Shown here in pieces: positions 48,958-61,383 of a DNA stretch of 64,000 nt. Each line of letters starts with the position of its first letter. The stretch's first letter is position 1. The stretch comes from Chondrilla cf. caribensis (lineage: Eukaryota > Porifera > Demospongiae > Chondrillida > Chondrillidae), in assembly GCA_964020155.1 (NCBI GenBank), contig OZ026548.1:3158397-3222396 (forward strand). The letters are read 5' to 3'. The notes below the pieces were generated by a model. That model did no database searches, was not told the origin of the DNA, and saw nothing but the letters and a program-made list of their open reading frames with translations. A program made the position numbers and the translations under genes.

Positions 48958-49541
48958 GGACCTCGCTAGTTACGTACGTGAAGTTAAAATGGCGGCATGT
49001 TTGGCGTATGTTTACATCCGATAGATACTGTCACAATGAATTAGTGTATTTTGAAGTTCGAAGGAAGTTATAAAAAGTCATCATTGTGAAGGTATTTGAT
49101 CATCATTAATAGGTGTTATTATGATATCTGTAAAATAATGTTATCTTTATGGTTTGTAGCTAAACTTTGCAAGTTTAATGTGTGGTAGCTCAGTATAATA
49201 ATTTTAGTTTGTAATGAAGTTCAAAATTAAGAATTTGGTTTGAAATTGAAATTAAATCTATAAATTGTATCATAAGAGGAAAAATCCATACAATATTGAT
49301 TTAGTAAAAATTGAAATTAAATCAATAGATTGTAGCTATCATAACATGAAAAATCTGTACAATAAGGATCAGTAATAAATTTGAAAAATCAAGAATTATT
49401 CTTGAAATCGAAATTAAAGGTATGGATTGAATCATCATGGGAATGAAAAGTGTAAGATCAATGTGAATTTCACAAATACAAACACAACAGACAAGTTATT
49501 CCTGGAAACACAAGATCATCTGTTATAAGCTGTTACGATAG
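48958..49541. other. Helitron 3' non-coding region
   Basis: AT-rich and without open frames. It contains related stretches (AAATTGAAATTAAATC-type words near 49240, 49310 and 49400) that look like short internal duplications. Confidence 0.5.
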
Positions 49542-50672
49542 TTACATTTTGCGATACACTCCACTAAGTGTACTTCCTCTGTATGTCAGGCTGAATGGTT
49601 GAGATAGAAGTAGGGCCTCTTGTGTTACATCCTCTTGTGGGAGGTTAGCAATGGTGGAGAGGTGGAGGCTGCTGGCAAAAAGGTTCAGCGGTGCTGGCAG
49701 GCTTGGTGCTTTAACAAGGATCTTGGCTGTTATGATTGTTTCGCACTGATCAAGTCTTTGAATCATCTGGCAATTTTCGCAAGTTGCTATCTTGCTGTTT
49801 GTAGTAGACATGTTCAATTTTCCCTTGCAATGTCTTGTCAAGCACTTTGCATTTTGCTGGAAATTAGTAATACCAACTACGATGGCATCATCACATTCTT
49901 TGCTGATGTTGTGTGACATTTGCATGTCATCGTCATGGTCTGCAACATTTGCAATATCAGGTATTTGAGTGGCAGATGATTCTGTTGTAAATGTAAAATA
50001 CTTTTCTTGATAAAATTCACCCACGGTAATGTTCGTGAATTGATATGAAGTGCCTTCCTCAAGAGTGTTGATGTCCTCTTCCCACAATTGTAAAGTGGCT
50101 GTTTTTGTTGTATCAGCAATGATTACTTTTTGAATAGTCTTCTTTGTTGCATGTCCCACTGTCATTGGGGTTTTTACAGTTATCACTTTGGCTTTAAAGT
50201 CGACTTTTGTGTACTTCTGAAGCAATGGTGTTTCGTCTAGTGTAATGGTAGTGTTGATCATGCTGCAATCTGGTTTTATGTCATAGACAGAATCAGATTT
50301 TTCAAAGGTAGTTTTTCCAGTGTTAATAAATAGCTGTGTTTCTTTGTCATTCTTCCCTTTGTATAGATTGCAGTTTTTCATTAGGACGGTTTCTCTTGTC
50401 TGATGGAATCTGGCTAAGTCTTCGTGCAGTGCTTCAGAGAATCCCACAAATCTTATCAGCTGCTGACCGTCTGAGAGTTGACCATCAAAGTATGGTGAGT
50501 GGTCTGATCTCTTCTTCTTCATAGGTGATAGATGTGTGACTAAACCTTCAACATTTGCATTACCACGTATGTCGTCCACAATTGCCTTCTTAGGGGAAAT
50601 AGGTACCTCTGGTGCTTGCAAAGTGGTTGTCGCTGGTCGTTTTCCTTTATATTCACTTGAACTTTCAGCCAT
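49542..50672 (-). CDS. Helitron-encoded RPA-like single-stranded DNA-binding protein
   Basis: A single-exon frame of 376 residues lies downstream of the Rep/helicase gene in the same orientation. The N-terminal tail has a basic stretch (MKKKRSDHSPYFDG), followed by an OB-fold-like region (about 55-150, with LIRFVGFSEALHE). A second OB-fold-like region follows (about 155-235, KVIIADTTKTATLQLWEEDI, a pattern seen in RPA70 DNA-binding domains). A zinc ribbon comes next with C277, C282, C298 and C301 (CLTRHC...CENC). RPA-like proteins are a known accessory of Helitrons and probably coat the single-stranded intermediate. The start Met is the first in frame, and the frame is uninterrupted. Confidence 0.8.
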   Translation of the reverse strand: MAESSSEYKGKRPATTTLQAPEVPISPKKAIVDDIRGNANVEGLVTHLSPMKKKRSDHSPYFDGQLSDGQQLIRFVGFSEALHEDLARFHQTRETVLMKNCNLYKGKNDKETQLFINTGKTTFEKSDSVYDIKPDCSMINTTITLDETPLLQKYTKVDFKAKVITVKTPMTVGHATKKTIQKVIIADTTKTATLQLWEEDINTLEEGTSYQFTNITVGEFYQEKYFTFTTESSATQIPDIANVADHDDDMQMSHNISKECDDAIVVGITNFQQNAKCLTRHCKGKLNMSTTNSKIATCENCQMIQRLDQCETIITAKILVKAPSLPAPLNLFASSLHLSTIANLPQEDVTQEALLLSQPFSLTYRGSTLSGVYRKM

Positions 50673-51529
50673 CTTTCAATTTTTAATGATAGCTAGCTAT
50701 GTACTAAACAACAAGCAAGATTGATGAAATTCAGTGCAAGCTTTTATATTTGTAGGAAAGGAAATATGAAAGGAAGTACAGAGTTTGACACCTTGGTAAC
50801 AGATATCAAGGAATTAGTAAAGATGTCAATGTGGGGTATAGTATAGGTGGAATGTTGTCAGGGGAAATGAATGGCAATGGGATATTAATAGTTGCCTTGC
50901 AAGCAGGAAGTACAGGAAATAAAACAGGAAGTATAGGAGATAGGAAAAGGAAGTGGAGGAAATAGGATAAGGAAGTACGGAAGAAAAGGGAAATTGATTT
51001 GTAGTACTGTGACTTGTATGTGAAATTTGAATAGGCATTGTATTATGTATAATAATATTATGGATACTTATTACTTACATAGAGATGGGATGTTGAAATC
51101 CATGTATTCAATTTGATGAGTGTATGAAGGTCAGCTTTTGCCAGAAATTGTATCTTCAGGATGTTCTATGGCCTGTATCATGTGTAAAGAAAAGATCAGA
51201 AGTACTGTAGATGTAAATCAAAGTAAGTATTATATGTATGTATGGACATTTATTCACTATAATATTATATATTCACTGACCTTGAACTGATATACCTATA
51301 GATGATAGTATTAACTTAAGTGTATATTATGTGATTTACATAATGTATTATATTAGCTGGAATTCTTCGATGTATTTTTAGATGACCAATTTTGCTACAT
51401 TTGTGGAAGCAATTGACTAAGTAATGTGTTTGTTAATGAATTCAGTTGAAATGGGCTTTGTGATGAAAATATTATGCATATGTGAGATGCAGTTTATTTG
51501 TGTGTACATATTTTGTTTAGTTCATATGT
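50673..51529. other. spacer between the two Helitron genes
   Basis: Non-coding. On the plus strand it has a purine-rich tract at 50870-50980 built from AGGAAGTA/AGGAAATA words. It probably holds the promoter of the RPA-like gene and the 3' end of the Rep/helicase transcript; no specific signals were recognised. Confidence 0.4.
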
Positions 51530-54500
51530 TTATGTATGTGTACGAGATGTAGATTGAAGTGTCGCATGAATTGTTTCCAGGCGGTTTTCTTCATTGATTC
51601 TTGCCATGATGTGTTTGCTTTTTGAAATGCTGTCAAGTCTCTTGAAAGTCATTTCTTTGATCAAAATGTCATCAAGTCGTCTTAGTCGTGATAGTGCTAC
51701 GAATGTGAGGCCAGGAGTTCTTTCACTATTTCCCAAATCAATAACAGCTTTTTCTAATGTTTGACCCTGTGATTTATGAATTGTCATTGCATAACACAGT
51801 CTGAGTGGTATTTGCTTTCGTGAATGTATAGTATTAGTCATCCATTCAAATGTAATGGGTGGAATTGGTACCCAGAGAGGATGTTCACTTATGAATGCTG
51901 GTCCTTTGTATTTGTTGAATTCTACTAGTATTGAGATTGGAAGTGAAGGTGGTTTTTGGTTTTCTTTATATAAAATATCTTTTACAATACCTATGGCACC
52001 GTTGCATAGTCCTGTTTGTTGCCATAAGTTTGAAGTTAGCATGACTTTAGAGTTCTTTGATAGGAAAACAATAGAATCTAAATTCCCAGCTTCATCTGAT
52101 TTTGTGGCAGCTGCTATGTTGTCTGAGTTGATGGCTTCAATTTTCGCAATAGGATTTGCAAGTTTTTGTAGCATTTTATAGTTATGTTGTGTAACACTTT
52201 CCTTATCAAAAAATAAGTGAGTAGCATTTTGAAATTCTCTGCAATTAGAAACATTAGTTGGTGTCCTTGTTAAAAGAGTATGCCAATGTTGTTGAGTTAT
52301 GTGTCCATTGCGTATTGCTGTTAATAACTCTCTAAAGTTGTGTGTTGAATTATTTTGCCTCATTTGTTGTTTGAGTTGTACTACAGTATTGAATAGTCTA
52401 AATAGGAGGTACCCATCATTGTAATCTTGGTTCTGTGTATTAGGCCAAATGTATAGAGGTTTGTCACCAACAGGTGGTAATTGTGCAAAGTCTCCAATAA
52501 GTATGATAGATAGTCCACCAAATGGTTGTTCATAATGTCCTGTTGCTTGCTTGAGACGTTTGTTTATCCATGAAAGTCCTCTTTGACCTAACATTGACAT
52601 TTCATCTATGATAATATACTTTTTGTGTTTTAGTTTTTCTTGTAACCGTATAAGTGATGAACCTTTTAATTCTGTATTTCTGAGTTGTCGTATTGGTAAT
52701 TGTAAGAGGGAATGAATTGTCATACCATGTATATTGAATGCTGCTATACCAGTAGTTGCTGTTAGAAAACATGATTCTTTTAGTAATGATGATATTGCGT
52801 GTATGAGGTAAGATTTACCTGTACCGGCTGTACCATATATTATCATATGTAATGCATTAGGTGTTACAGTAGCAGTGTCTTCATTCAAGCTATGTGTGTA
52901 ATGCTTGTGTACTATGTCATAAGCCAAACGTTGTTCGTTGTTCAGTGCACTGATGTTTATTACTGCTGTTGATTCCATTTGATATAGCAAATCAGGATGT
53001 TCCTTCTTTTTGAGATAAATCCAATTGGCACTTTCAATAATTTCTTGTTGTGTGAGACTGGTTTCTGATTGTTGCCAATATAGGTCATCTGCGTCTGAGT
53101 CTACATTTTCACCTTCAGATTGATGCTGAAAAGTCATACTTTGTTGACATAGTAGCATCCACTCATCTTGATCATTGTGTAATGTGTTTTGTGTAAATGT
53201 TATGTCATTTTCTATTTCTTGGTGATCATGAAGATAACGTTCTATGTGTTCAAGCTCTTCTTGTAATTGTGGTAAACATTGCTGTGCATTGACAGTTTTA
53301 AGAAAATCATGATAAGCTGTAATGTATGTGGCATCTGTGTCAGGAAGATTATTCCATGCATTGGACGGCTGTCTATGCCAAGGTTTGTATTTGATAAGTT
53401 GATATTTGCAGTATTGTGGATAATTCTTTCCTTGTGGATGTGAAGAATAGTTAGGAAAAGTACGTACAATAACTTCTTTATTTCGTTTTTTTAATTTATT
53501 TTGATGTACATAGAAATGAGAGGCAAATGTCATTAAGTTCATGTTTTGTATGCTAGTGTCAACTGTTTGTTGAACTCTTTTGGCATAAAAGTCCATTAGT
53601 GATAAGTTTGTTGACAGTTGTAAAGGTGAAGAATTTGGATGAATTACCACACTTCTTGAATTATCCAATAAAATGGTAGTGAAAGTATAAGTGCAACTGT
53701 ATAATGGCAAACCAAGTAACATATGAGCTGTTTCTTGTGCACTAAAATCACGTTCTCCTATAGACTTAATCATAGCTGAGCGAATAGCACTTTGTGTTTG
53801 TGAGGCTTGTGTTAGTTTGGTTACGCATGTTTGAAAAATTTGTTTTGCAGTTTGTGATTGGACTTCAGCTTTGGCAGCATATTTGGTCATATATCTTACA
53901 CAGTCTTCAATGTCTATGATTACTTGTAGGTCTACATTTGCTCTCCAATGTTTGAGCATTGTAGGGTTATGAGTATTTATTAATGGGTCATTTCGCTTAG
54001 TTATCACTCTTGCCCTTGTTCTACCATCAAGCAAAGTTTCAAATTGTATATCAGTTGCATGTTGCATTGGACGTGGATAGTCAAATCTACAAGTTGGTTG
54101 TGATTGGCCGGATTTCTTTTGTAGACAATATGCTGCATTGCATCTTGTATGTCTTTGCACAGTATTTACAAGTGTAATATAATCCTCTTCAGTATCTGTG
54201 ATGTCCAATGGATTTTTTGCTGCTGGGTGATTTTCAGGTGTAGGTGTGCGCCAGTTTTCTGATGGAGTTGAATTGTTGAATGTTGTTGTTAGCCAGTCAC
54301 AGTAATTGATTACAGTTTGTTTGGCTATGTTGCCTTCAATTAGTATTTGTTCTTGTACAGTGGTAGGTATATCATCTATGTTAGTTTGTAAGCTATTTTC
54401 AATTTTCCATGCCAATGCTGCTTTTTTGATCAAATGACAAAGACCAGGATCATTTTTAAGTTTAGCACACCCGTGAACATGTGGACTGCCACGTGATTGA

Positions 54501-57109
54501 TACTCAAATCTATACCAATGCCATTCTGCGTGTAGTGTTTCGTATAGCCAATATTTTACAAAATCTGAGACTCTGTTTGTGAAGTACCAATCTGTGATAT
54601 GGGGATTGTTGATGACAGCTTTTATTCTCATTGGATGTGTTGGTTTATCAGTGTCATGTGGTAGTAATGCATGCAATTCTGGCCAATATGTATCAGCAGA
54701 TGAAACTGTCCAAAAGAATGTTGGTGCACCTTTATTTTGTACCAATGCTTTCAGTTCTAATGAACGTTGATACCAGTATTGTTTGGTGCCCTGTAATTTG
54801 CTAACATATCTCTGTAAGCGTGACATCAACTGTTCTGAGTTCATTTTGCCAACCATGTCTCTCAATTGTTGCACAGTTAGAGTTGCATCAGCAGGGTTTT
54901 GTTTTAGGTATACATTAGCTTGTGTCAGCAAGTGATGTCGTTGTTTCATGTTCAGTGCCCAATATGGGAATCTAGGATGTGATGCAAATCGCCATACAGC
55001 TTTGTTGTTCACTATTTCAGCAAATCGTATCAAATGTTTTAAAAATTCTGTATATGTTACATCATGTTGACGATTTTTTGTAGTTGGATCTCCTGTTCCG
55101 TATGGAAATAATGCTGGGAAAGCCATGGTTGCAAGGCCTTCAGTTTGGAATTCACTGATTGGTGTTTGCGATAATGGAGGCCATTGTAATGGGGAGTTTT
55201 TATTATTGATTATATTTCTTATTGATTCTATCTCATTTTGTTTATGATGTGGTATTGATATAAAAGATGTATAGTTATGTTCTGACAAATCTTGGTTGTC
55301 ATCATTATTTAATCTCATATCAATTTCATCCTTGTCATATGTATTATCAATGTTATTATTGTCATTGGTTTCTGTCATAGTATTAGTTTGTTCACTTTCA
55401 TTACAATTGATGTCATGCTGGGATTCAACAGTGTTGGTTTGTAATACTGTTGGACTAACTGCATTGTTAATCTGAAATATCTCTTCTGGTACACCATTCT
55501 CAGGTAATTGCTGTATGTTGATATGATCAATAACAATAGATTTGTAGAAAGGATTGTTTTTTTGTAACCAAATTAGTGCATTAAGAATCTTGTCTCTGCG
55601 TACTGTAAAATCTGCATAGGTATCATTGGTACCAGATCGTCTTAGTACAAGTATGGGTAAATTATTTATGTTTGGTGGTAGTTTATCAAGTAGTGATTGC
55701 ACATCTTGTGATAAGTTTAATACATGACCTTTATATCCACGTTGACCACCTTGCTTTTTGTAAATGTACATAATGGGTGATGCTCGGGCTATCAACATTT
55801 CTTCAATTTGTGTTAAGTCTTGTAAACATTCTGGTACTGAACCAGGGTTCATATTGTTTGCTTGGGAGTACTTTTTTGGAGTACTTTTGTCACAGGTACA
55901 TCTTTTGCATTCATACATGTGTTTGCATGTTTTGTAACGTGATGGCCACATTTCATGACAAGTTGTGCAAAGGGATTGTTTCCACTGAACTTGTTGGTTA
56001 TGGAAGTTATTCATTGTGTTTGCATGACTTTGACTGTGTTCGCTTGTGCATGATGCATTGTTGCATGATTCTTTTTGCAATTGTTGCGAGACAGTACTCT
56101 CACATTGCATTGACACTTCATCATGAGATGTATTGTCAGATGTGTTTGAATGGACCATAGGTAATGTCTGTGTTTGCATTTCTTTTTGTGTTTGAATTGG
56201 TTTTGTCTGTGTCACACATCGTGTCACAGTGCATGATTGTAATTGATTGTGATGATTAGTTTGCAATGTATTGTTTTGATTTGAGTTTTGCAATATTTGA
56301 TAATTGTTTGATTCTTCTTGCATAGGTTCCATAGAGTGGGAATCTTCCACCTATTTGAAAAAGAATGAGAATTTTATTTCCTCAATGATAGTAAAACATG
56401 TGTTATGCTCTCATCTGTATAGATTATCATATATTAATAAACTTACACTGTCAACTTCCATTTCTTGAGGGAAATGTGCATAAGAATGTTCTTGCAAGAC
56501 GTGCCTCTGTTTTTTACATTTTGTTGAAATAGTTGCAACTGGTTGTGACAATTGTACATGTAACTTAGCGAAGTTCATATTTCTAAGTTTCCTTTTACGG
56601 GTATAAGTACTAGTAGAAGCCACATGGGAACAATTATTACAATACCAGTCGAAATATTTAACTTTTGTTAAGGTGTGGTACGTATCTTCAGACATATTTA
56701 TACATTTAATGTGATACCAAGAGCTGCAGCCGTCGCATAACACTGCAAAGTGCTTAGCAATTACAATCATCTTACAAGCTGGACAAAAATGTTTAGGACC
56801 TGGATTCAATTCAACATCACCACAGAGTATTAGCATAGTATAAACCATTGTCATATAACATTTTTTGGAAGATTTTGCAAATACACATGAAGAATTTGAT
56901 CGCTTTCTACGTCGTTCTAAGTACCTACGCGAGTTATACCGAGTACCATTGCGTTGATCGTTGAAAACTGTTTTCCGATTATTTCCACCATATGATGCAA
57001 AAAGCCCTCTGGGCTGATGTCTTTTCACATGGAAATCACTAGTTTCCACAAAGAGGAAAATTTCCCACAAGATGAGAAAGACCACAACGGAAAAACGTGG
57101 AGTCGCCAT
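51530..57109 (-). CDS. Helitron 2A-PHD-Rep-helicase, spliced, 1827 residues
   Basis: Exon 1 (57109-56447, 221 codons) and exon 2 (56350-51530, 1606 codons plus stop) join in phase across a 96-bp intron (donor AGT/GTAAGT, acceptor TTTTTCAAATAG/GTG). Exon 1 encodes a hydrophobic N-terminal segment (8-21), a basic stretch, the 2A-like motif DVELNPGP at 98-105 and a PHD finger (about 109-160: CPAC, CDGC, WYHIKC, WYCNNC). Exon 2 has a Cys-rich N-terminus (CTTC..C..CKRC), a Helitron N-terminal region, the HUH nickase motif (SPHVHG) with the tyrosine motif YMTKYAAK, and a PIF1-type helicase. The helicase has Walker A GTAGTGKS, Walker B IIDEMS, GDFAQLPPVGD and AMTIHKSQGQTLEKA. No stops or frameshifts are present, so it may be active. 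If the 2A works, the first 104 residues are released separately. Confidence 0.87.
56351..56446 (-). other. intron joining the 2A-PHD exon to the Rep/helicase exon
   Basis: Minus-strand donor GACAGT/GTAAGT and acceptor CTTTTTCAAATAG/GTGGAAG bracket 96 bp. The Rep/helicase frame has no ATG at its start; the first in-frame ATG is seven codons in. This supports splicing as the way the frame is opened. Confidence 0.75.
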
Positions 57110-57610
57110 CTTCTACTACGCAGCAAGGGCTATGACGTCATGTACAAATGTCTGCCAAGATGGACGTCACCATGGCTGACCAATTCGAGCTCCCGAACGA
57201 CGAATTGACGAACCCCCTTTCGGCGCAATGAGGAATCGAAATTCTGTACGTAAAAACTTTGACAGCCTTCCTGATGATCGTTTTAAGCTTACCGACGGCG
57301 CCTCACCCGGAACACCCGGCCCCTGAGTCAAAGAAACGTGAGTGTCATTCTTGTCCCTATCTCGGCAACTGCTGCCGATCTCGACGAAAGTCTTCCACCT
57401 CCGTCTGTGACGCGTCCGTGCCCCCTTCCGACGGGAGGGACGGATCGCGACCAGCCGGTTGTGAACTCGTGGAATTTGCGCACAAAGAAAGTGCAAATGG
57501 GCCATAAATCCGCGAGTGTCCCGACGAAAAGCAATTAGATGCGTGGGCGACCAACTTTCGACTCGCTATGGACCGGAAACAATTAACCTCGCTAACGCTC
57601 GGTAATAATA
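57110..57610 (-). promoter_or_regulatory. Helitron 5' region and presumed promoter
   Basis: A CpG-bearing, GC-richer block of 500 bp lies upstream of the first ATG and ends at the element's 5' terminus. Its short frames on both strands (for example at 57259-57507 plus and 57167-57505 minus) show no recognised domain and overlap each other. It could include a captured host fragment, but nothing identifies one. Confidence 0.4.
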
Positions 57611-58203
57611 TGTATGTAGATATATAATATTATATCTACAGACAAAATACATGTTGTCATATACGTATTAGTCATATGCATGTCGTAATTATAATTGTAG
57701 AGATCCAAACTTGAACCAATTTCTGATAGGACCTCATTATCTTGTGCCAATCTTATGACCTCATTGCGTAGCTGTACCTTTAGGGGTTCCATTCACCTGC
57801 CATTACTGTATATTAATCAACGGATAAAGTACTGTTGATTACAGAACAATCTCGTATCACCAAATACATTATTAAACCTATCTATAAGTCTACATCTGAC
57901 CTAAACAATTACAGGGGCATTCTCTAACTAAACATGTTGGGTAAAATTATCAATATCTCAAATAAAGATTGTATAAAGCTTTGATAGCATCCCACATCAT
58001 AATTCGTGGCACAGACTACAAGAATTAGGGATTAATCACAAGATAACCAGAATCCTACACTCAGTGTATGCCAAAAGCAGAGCTAGAGTATTGACCAACA
58101 ACATGCCACCTTTGCGATTCAGGAACAAAGTACAATATGTTTAATGTTTGTAGATGAAATTGTCCTTTTGGCAAATACACTGAACATGCTGCAGGCAAAG
58201 TAT
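57611..58203 (+). repeat. tandem array unit A2, right part
   Basis: Resumes unit A homology directly after the Helitron (TGTATGTAGATATAT), including a shortened reverse-transcriptase relic at about 57832-58195, and runs into unit B2. Confidence 0.85.
57832..58195 (+). pseudogene. reverse-transcriptase relic (unit A2, shortened)
   Basis: Same broken frames as at 42100-42606, including the coding text for NNYRGIL and FVDEIVLLANT. It is cut off soon after TGCTGCAGGC, so the last 90 bp present in A1 and A3 are missing. Confidence 0.7.
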
Positions 58204-58364
58204 AGTAGGTAAGTGGAAGAAAGTCCTTATATCCTAATGTTTACTCAACATGTACTGGTGAAGATTCCATGCCCATTTCAGTTTCATGTTGGAAGGTGGG
58301 ATGTTGATGGCAGAGGAGAACACATCTAAGATACACACACATAATATCATACATATGTATACAC

Positions 58365-58461
<97 letters not shown>

Positions 58462-58463
58462 AC

Positions 58464-58517
<54 letters not shown>

Positions 58518-60225
58518 CAAACATACACACACATACAAAAAATACACACACACATACACAAACACACGGGTGCCAGCACACATGTAAACATATACACACA
58601 GCTAATTTTCACAGTATCTAACGGAACTAATACCATGCACAATAGGTAGATTTGCTTGTTCGTACTGAACATATAACATGCAATAATCTCATATATGTAT
58701 CCTGTTCGGATGTGCTGCAGCAGATATAAGGTGTTTGTCTAATTAGTTAACACTTAATCTGCTGCAGTATGCCTAGGCAGGATACAACTCAAATAAAATG
58801 CCTTGGTATAGACAATTTATACACCTTGTCTCATATACAATAGCATACGAAATAGAAAGTGCTTACCAATTTCCCACCTGGTTCTCAATCAATTGATCTT
58901 AACAATGTGAACCTGTCTGAAGACCTATGCTGCACCACATATCAGGGCAATCTCGTCTTTGATCCACATAATACCAATCACCCAAAAACCAGGATCCAAA
59001 TCCCCTTCACTGACTCTCAGACTGTCAGACTGTAACTTCCACAATAATCACCATTACTACTTCATTGATTTCACCATAATGAAAATTACCTTGTCTAGCA
59101 TGAAGCCTGACATGATGCACCTAGTAGTACAGTACATCTTATGTTTCAATTGTAGCAAGCAGGGATTTTGTCAGAGTGGTAACTTTCTTTTGAGAGTGTA
59201 TGTATTTGCTAAAAGGGTACATACTGAGTAAGTTGTACTGCACTCTCTGTGTAGGTGAATAAGCACACAGAAAGTATAATACATACCACATTTAGGAGTA
59301 AACAATGCCCTTCAGTACAGATCAACCCACTTTGGGAGTCATCTGACCATAGGACATTTCCAAGTCCCAAATTTCAAACTACAACATAGGGCATTTGTAT
59401 TAGATACCGCCCATGATATCCAAGAAAAGGAAAAGAATTGTACTTTGTGGATCTTGAGGCTTTTGCATCAAATACACTGTGGAGATGAAAAGCCCATAAC
59501 TTTTTAACATGTATGTACAGTACAGAGAGTGGGAATAGGTACAGTAATAATAGTGAAACCAAACTACGGGGACAACTAGCAGGTGGAGTGTTTATCCGCA
59601 CTTGGGGAATTCAAGGGTAAAAGTCAACTTCCAACAAGCTAAGAGTAAATAGTAGTAGCATATGGAACCTTCCCCACCCCACCCCATGGTCATCTGTGTA
59701 CCTAATCAAAGGGTGTAGTTTCCACAAGAAGACTGCAAATCACATCACAACCAGTACGCAACAGGATGTGGGGATGTGAACTTCCTTTATGTGATGGCTG
59801 AGTGGTTTCTCCATTAAGTTAGCATAAACAGAACATGTAAGGCTTGATGACTAGCAATGGCATCCGTATGGATTGGAAATCTCATTAAACTTTCACACAG
59901 TCAAACACGAGCTGTCTATGAAGGACTGTACTTGCAAGAGAGTTGCACCATACCCCTAAACATGACAGTATGTAGTCCTTGTGCCCTTGTTCCCATATGT
60001 CACTTCTGCTGGATTTAGCTATGATGTAATCTGTTGCACGTACAGGGATTATCTATAATACAAATTATTTCAAAATAAAATTAAAGCCTGCCCGAAAGGA
60101 AAGAATCGCACTCCACAAATCAAAATTGTAGATGTCGAGTATTTAATTTCACCAAATACACACAGAGATGAAATATATCCATAATTCTCTAACATGTACG
60201 TACAGTACAGAGAGTGGAACTTGAG
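58204..60225 (+). repeat. tandem array unit B2 (about 2.0 kb)
   Basis: Matches B1 from TAAGTGGAAGAAAGTCC through the CA tract, the CTGCAGCAGATATAAGG inverted pair and the block ending near GTACAGAGAGTGGAA. Unlike B1 it lacks the SINE-like 149-bp segment. It joins unit A3 at about 60226, where A3 begins partway into the A sequence. Confidence 0.8.
58364..58560 (+). repeat. (CA)n microsatellite with A-run in unit B2
   Basis: Pure AC run to about 58455, then interrupted AC, a 19-base A run at about 58499-58517 and more ACAC. Overlapping open frames are products of the repeat. Confidence 0.95.
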
Positions 60226-61383
60226 TGGAGGGGGTGGGTATTACGTAACCCCACAATCAAGGTTCAGGGTTCATCAGGGCGGAGAGAATGATTGCAAGTG
60301 TCAAAGAGTGAACCATATACTGACGTGAGATTGTAGCATGTCTGAATCACACTCTATATCAGTACTGTAGATGCTGAGTGTTTTGTACCAAATACAGTAG
60401 AGATATTATATGCCTCCAATTCTCTAACATGTACATATTGTACAGAGAGTGATAATAGGTACAGTGATATATTGAAACCAAGCCACAAGGATAACTTGAA
60501 GAACGATAAAAAACTATAACACTCTGTACTGGTAATGTTTAGGCGGGGTTATGGTAGGAGGGCACAATGTTCATCTGTAGAATGGAGATGGGGTTATCAT
60601 CCTCACTAGAGGACTTCAAAGGTAACAGTCCACTTTAAAAAACAGCTAAGAGTACAAAGTGGAAATATACAAAGTTTCCCTGTACTCCACCCCCATCTAT
60701 GGGGATAATCTGATGAGGGAGTTTGCCCCATAAGTCTTCTGGGCATCCCAGCCAGCACACAACAGGATACTTGTGGGAATGTACATTTCCTGTATGTAGG
60801 GTTGAGTGGTTTCTCCAATAACCTAGCATAAACAGAAGATGTAAGGCTTAGCAAAGACTGGCAATGGCATTCATATGCATTGAAAGTTCTATAGCAGTAC
60901 AGTACTTACTCAAACACTTTCCTTATACAGTTTCAGACACAGTATAATAGTTTGTATAGACGTTTAATGAAAGATTTTCACACGATCCAATCTCAAAAAC
61001 AGTCAAAATTATAACTATTATCATCATAATTATAGTAGTACAATAAATTAATTACATTTGCAAGTACAAAACCTGCCATTATACACTGTACATAGACTTC
61101 ACATGTTAGTATTATACATACACGTAATGTTAACATTGCAGACTCTATGTAACAGATAAGCAAATTAAGGAAATACATACACTTCAACCATGCAGACTAT
61201 ACAATAAAGACTCAATATTATCACCATATTAAAGATTATATGTCATGTACATACATAATACTCAATACTAGGACTAAATAAGAAAATTCTCAACAACTAT
61301 GTACTGCACATAAAGTGTGCAAATCAGGGTATGAACAAACAAGACATTCACCAGTAAGGTTTGATCACTCTTCATGGTCAACA

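Larger units (their letters stand above)
48938..57610 (-). mobile_element. Helitron rolling-circle transposon, 8.67 kb, apparently intact
   Basis: The element is inserted into tandem unit A2, and comparison with A1 and A3 fixes both ends. Read on the minus strand it ends in CACCTAG, the CTRR-type Helitron 3' end. A small hairpin (TGAAC-CAC-GTTCA) lies just upstream, and a host T follows. Its 5' side starts after host A at 57611 with TATTATTACCGAGCG. This fits insertion between A and T without target duplication. It carries a spliced 2A-PHD-Rep-helicase gene and an RPA-like gene in the same orientation, both open. The 5' end lacks the usual TC. Confidence 0.88.

Noticed and set aside
53242..53469. 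Additional small frames inside the Helitron Rep/helicase exon on either strand
   Set aside because: They are out-of-frame shadows of the 1606-codon Rep/helicase frame.
57167..57507. Overlapping frames of about 80-110 codons on both strands upstream of the Helitron gene
   Set aside because: They are mutually exclusive, lack domains and are explained by the GC-rich composition. A captured host exon cannot be shown.
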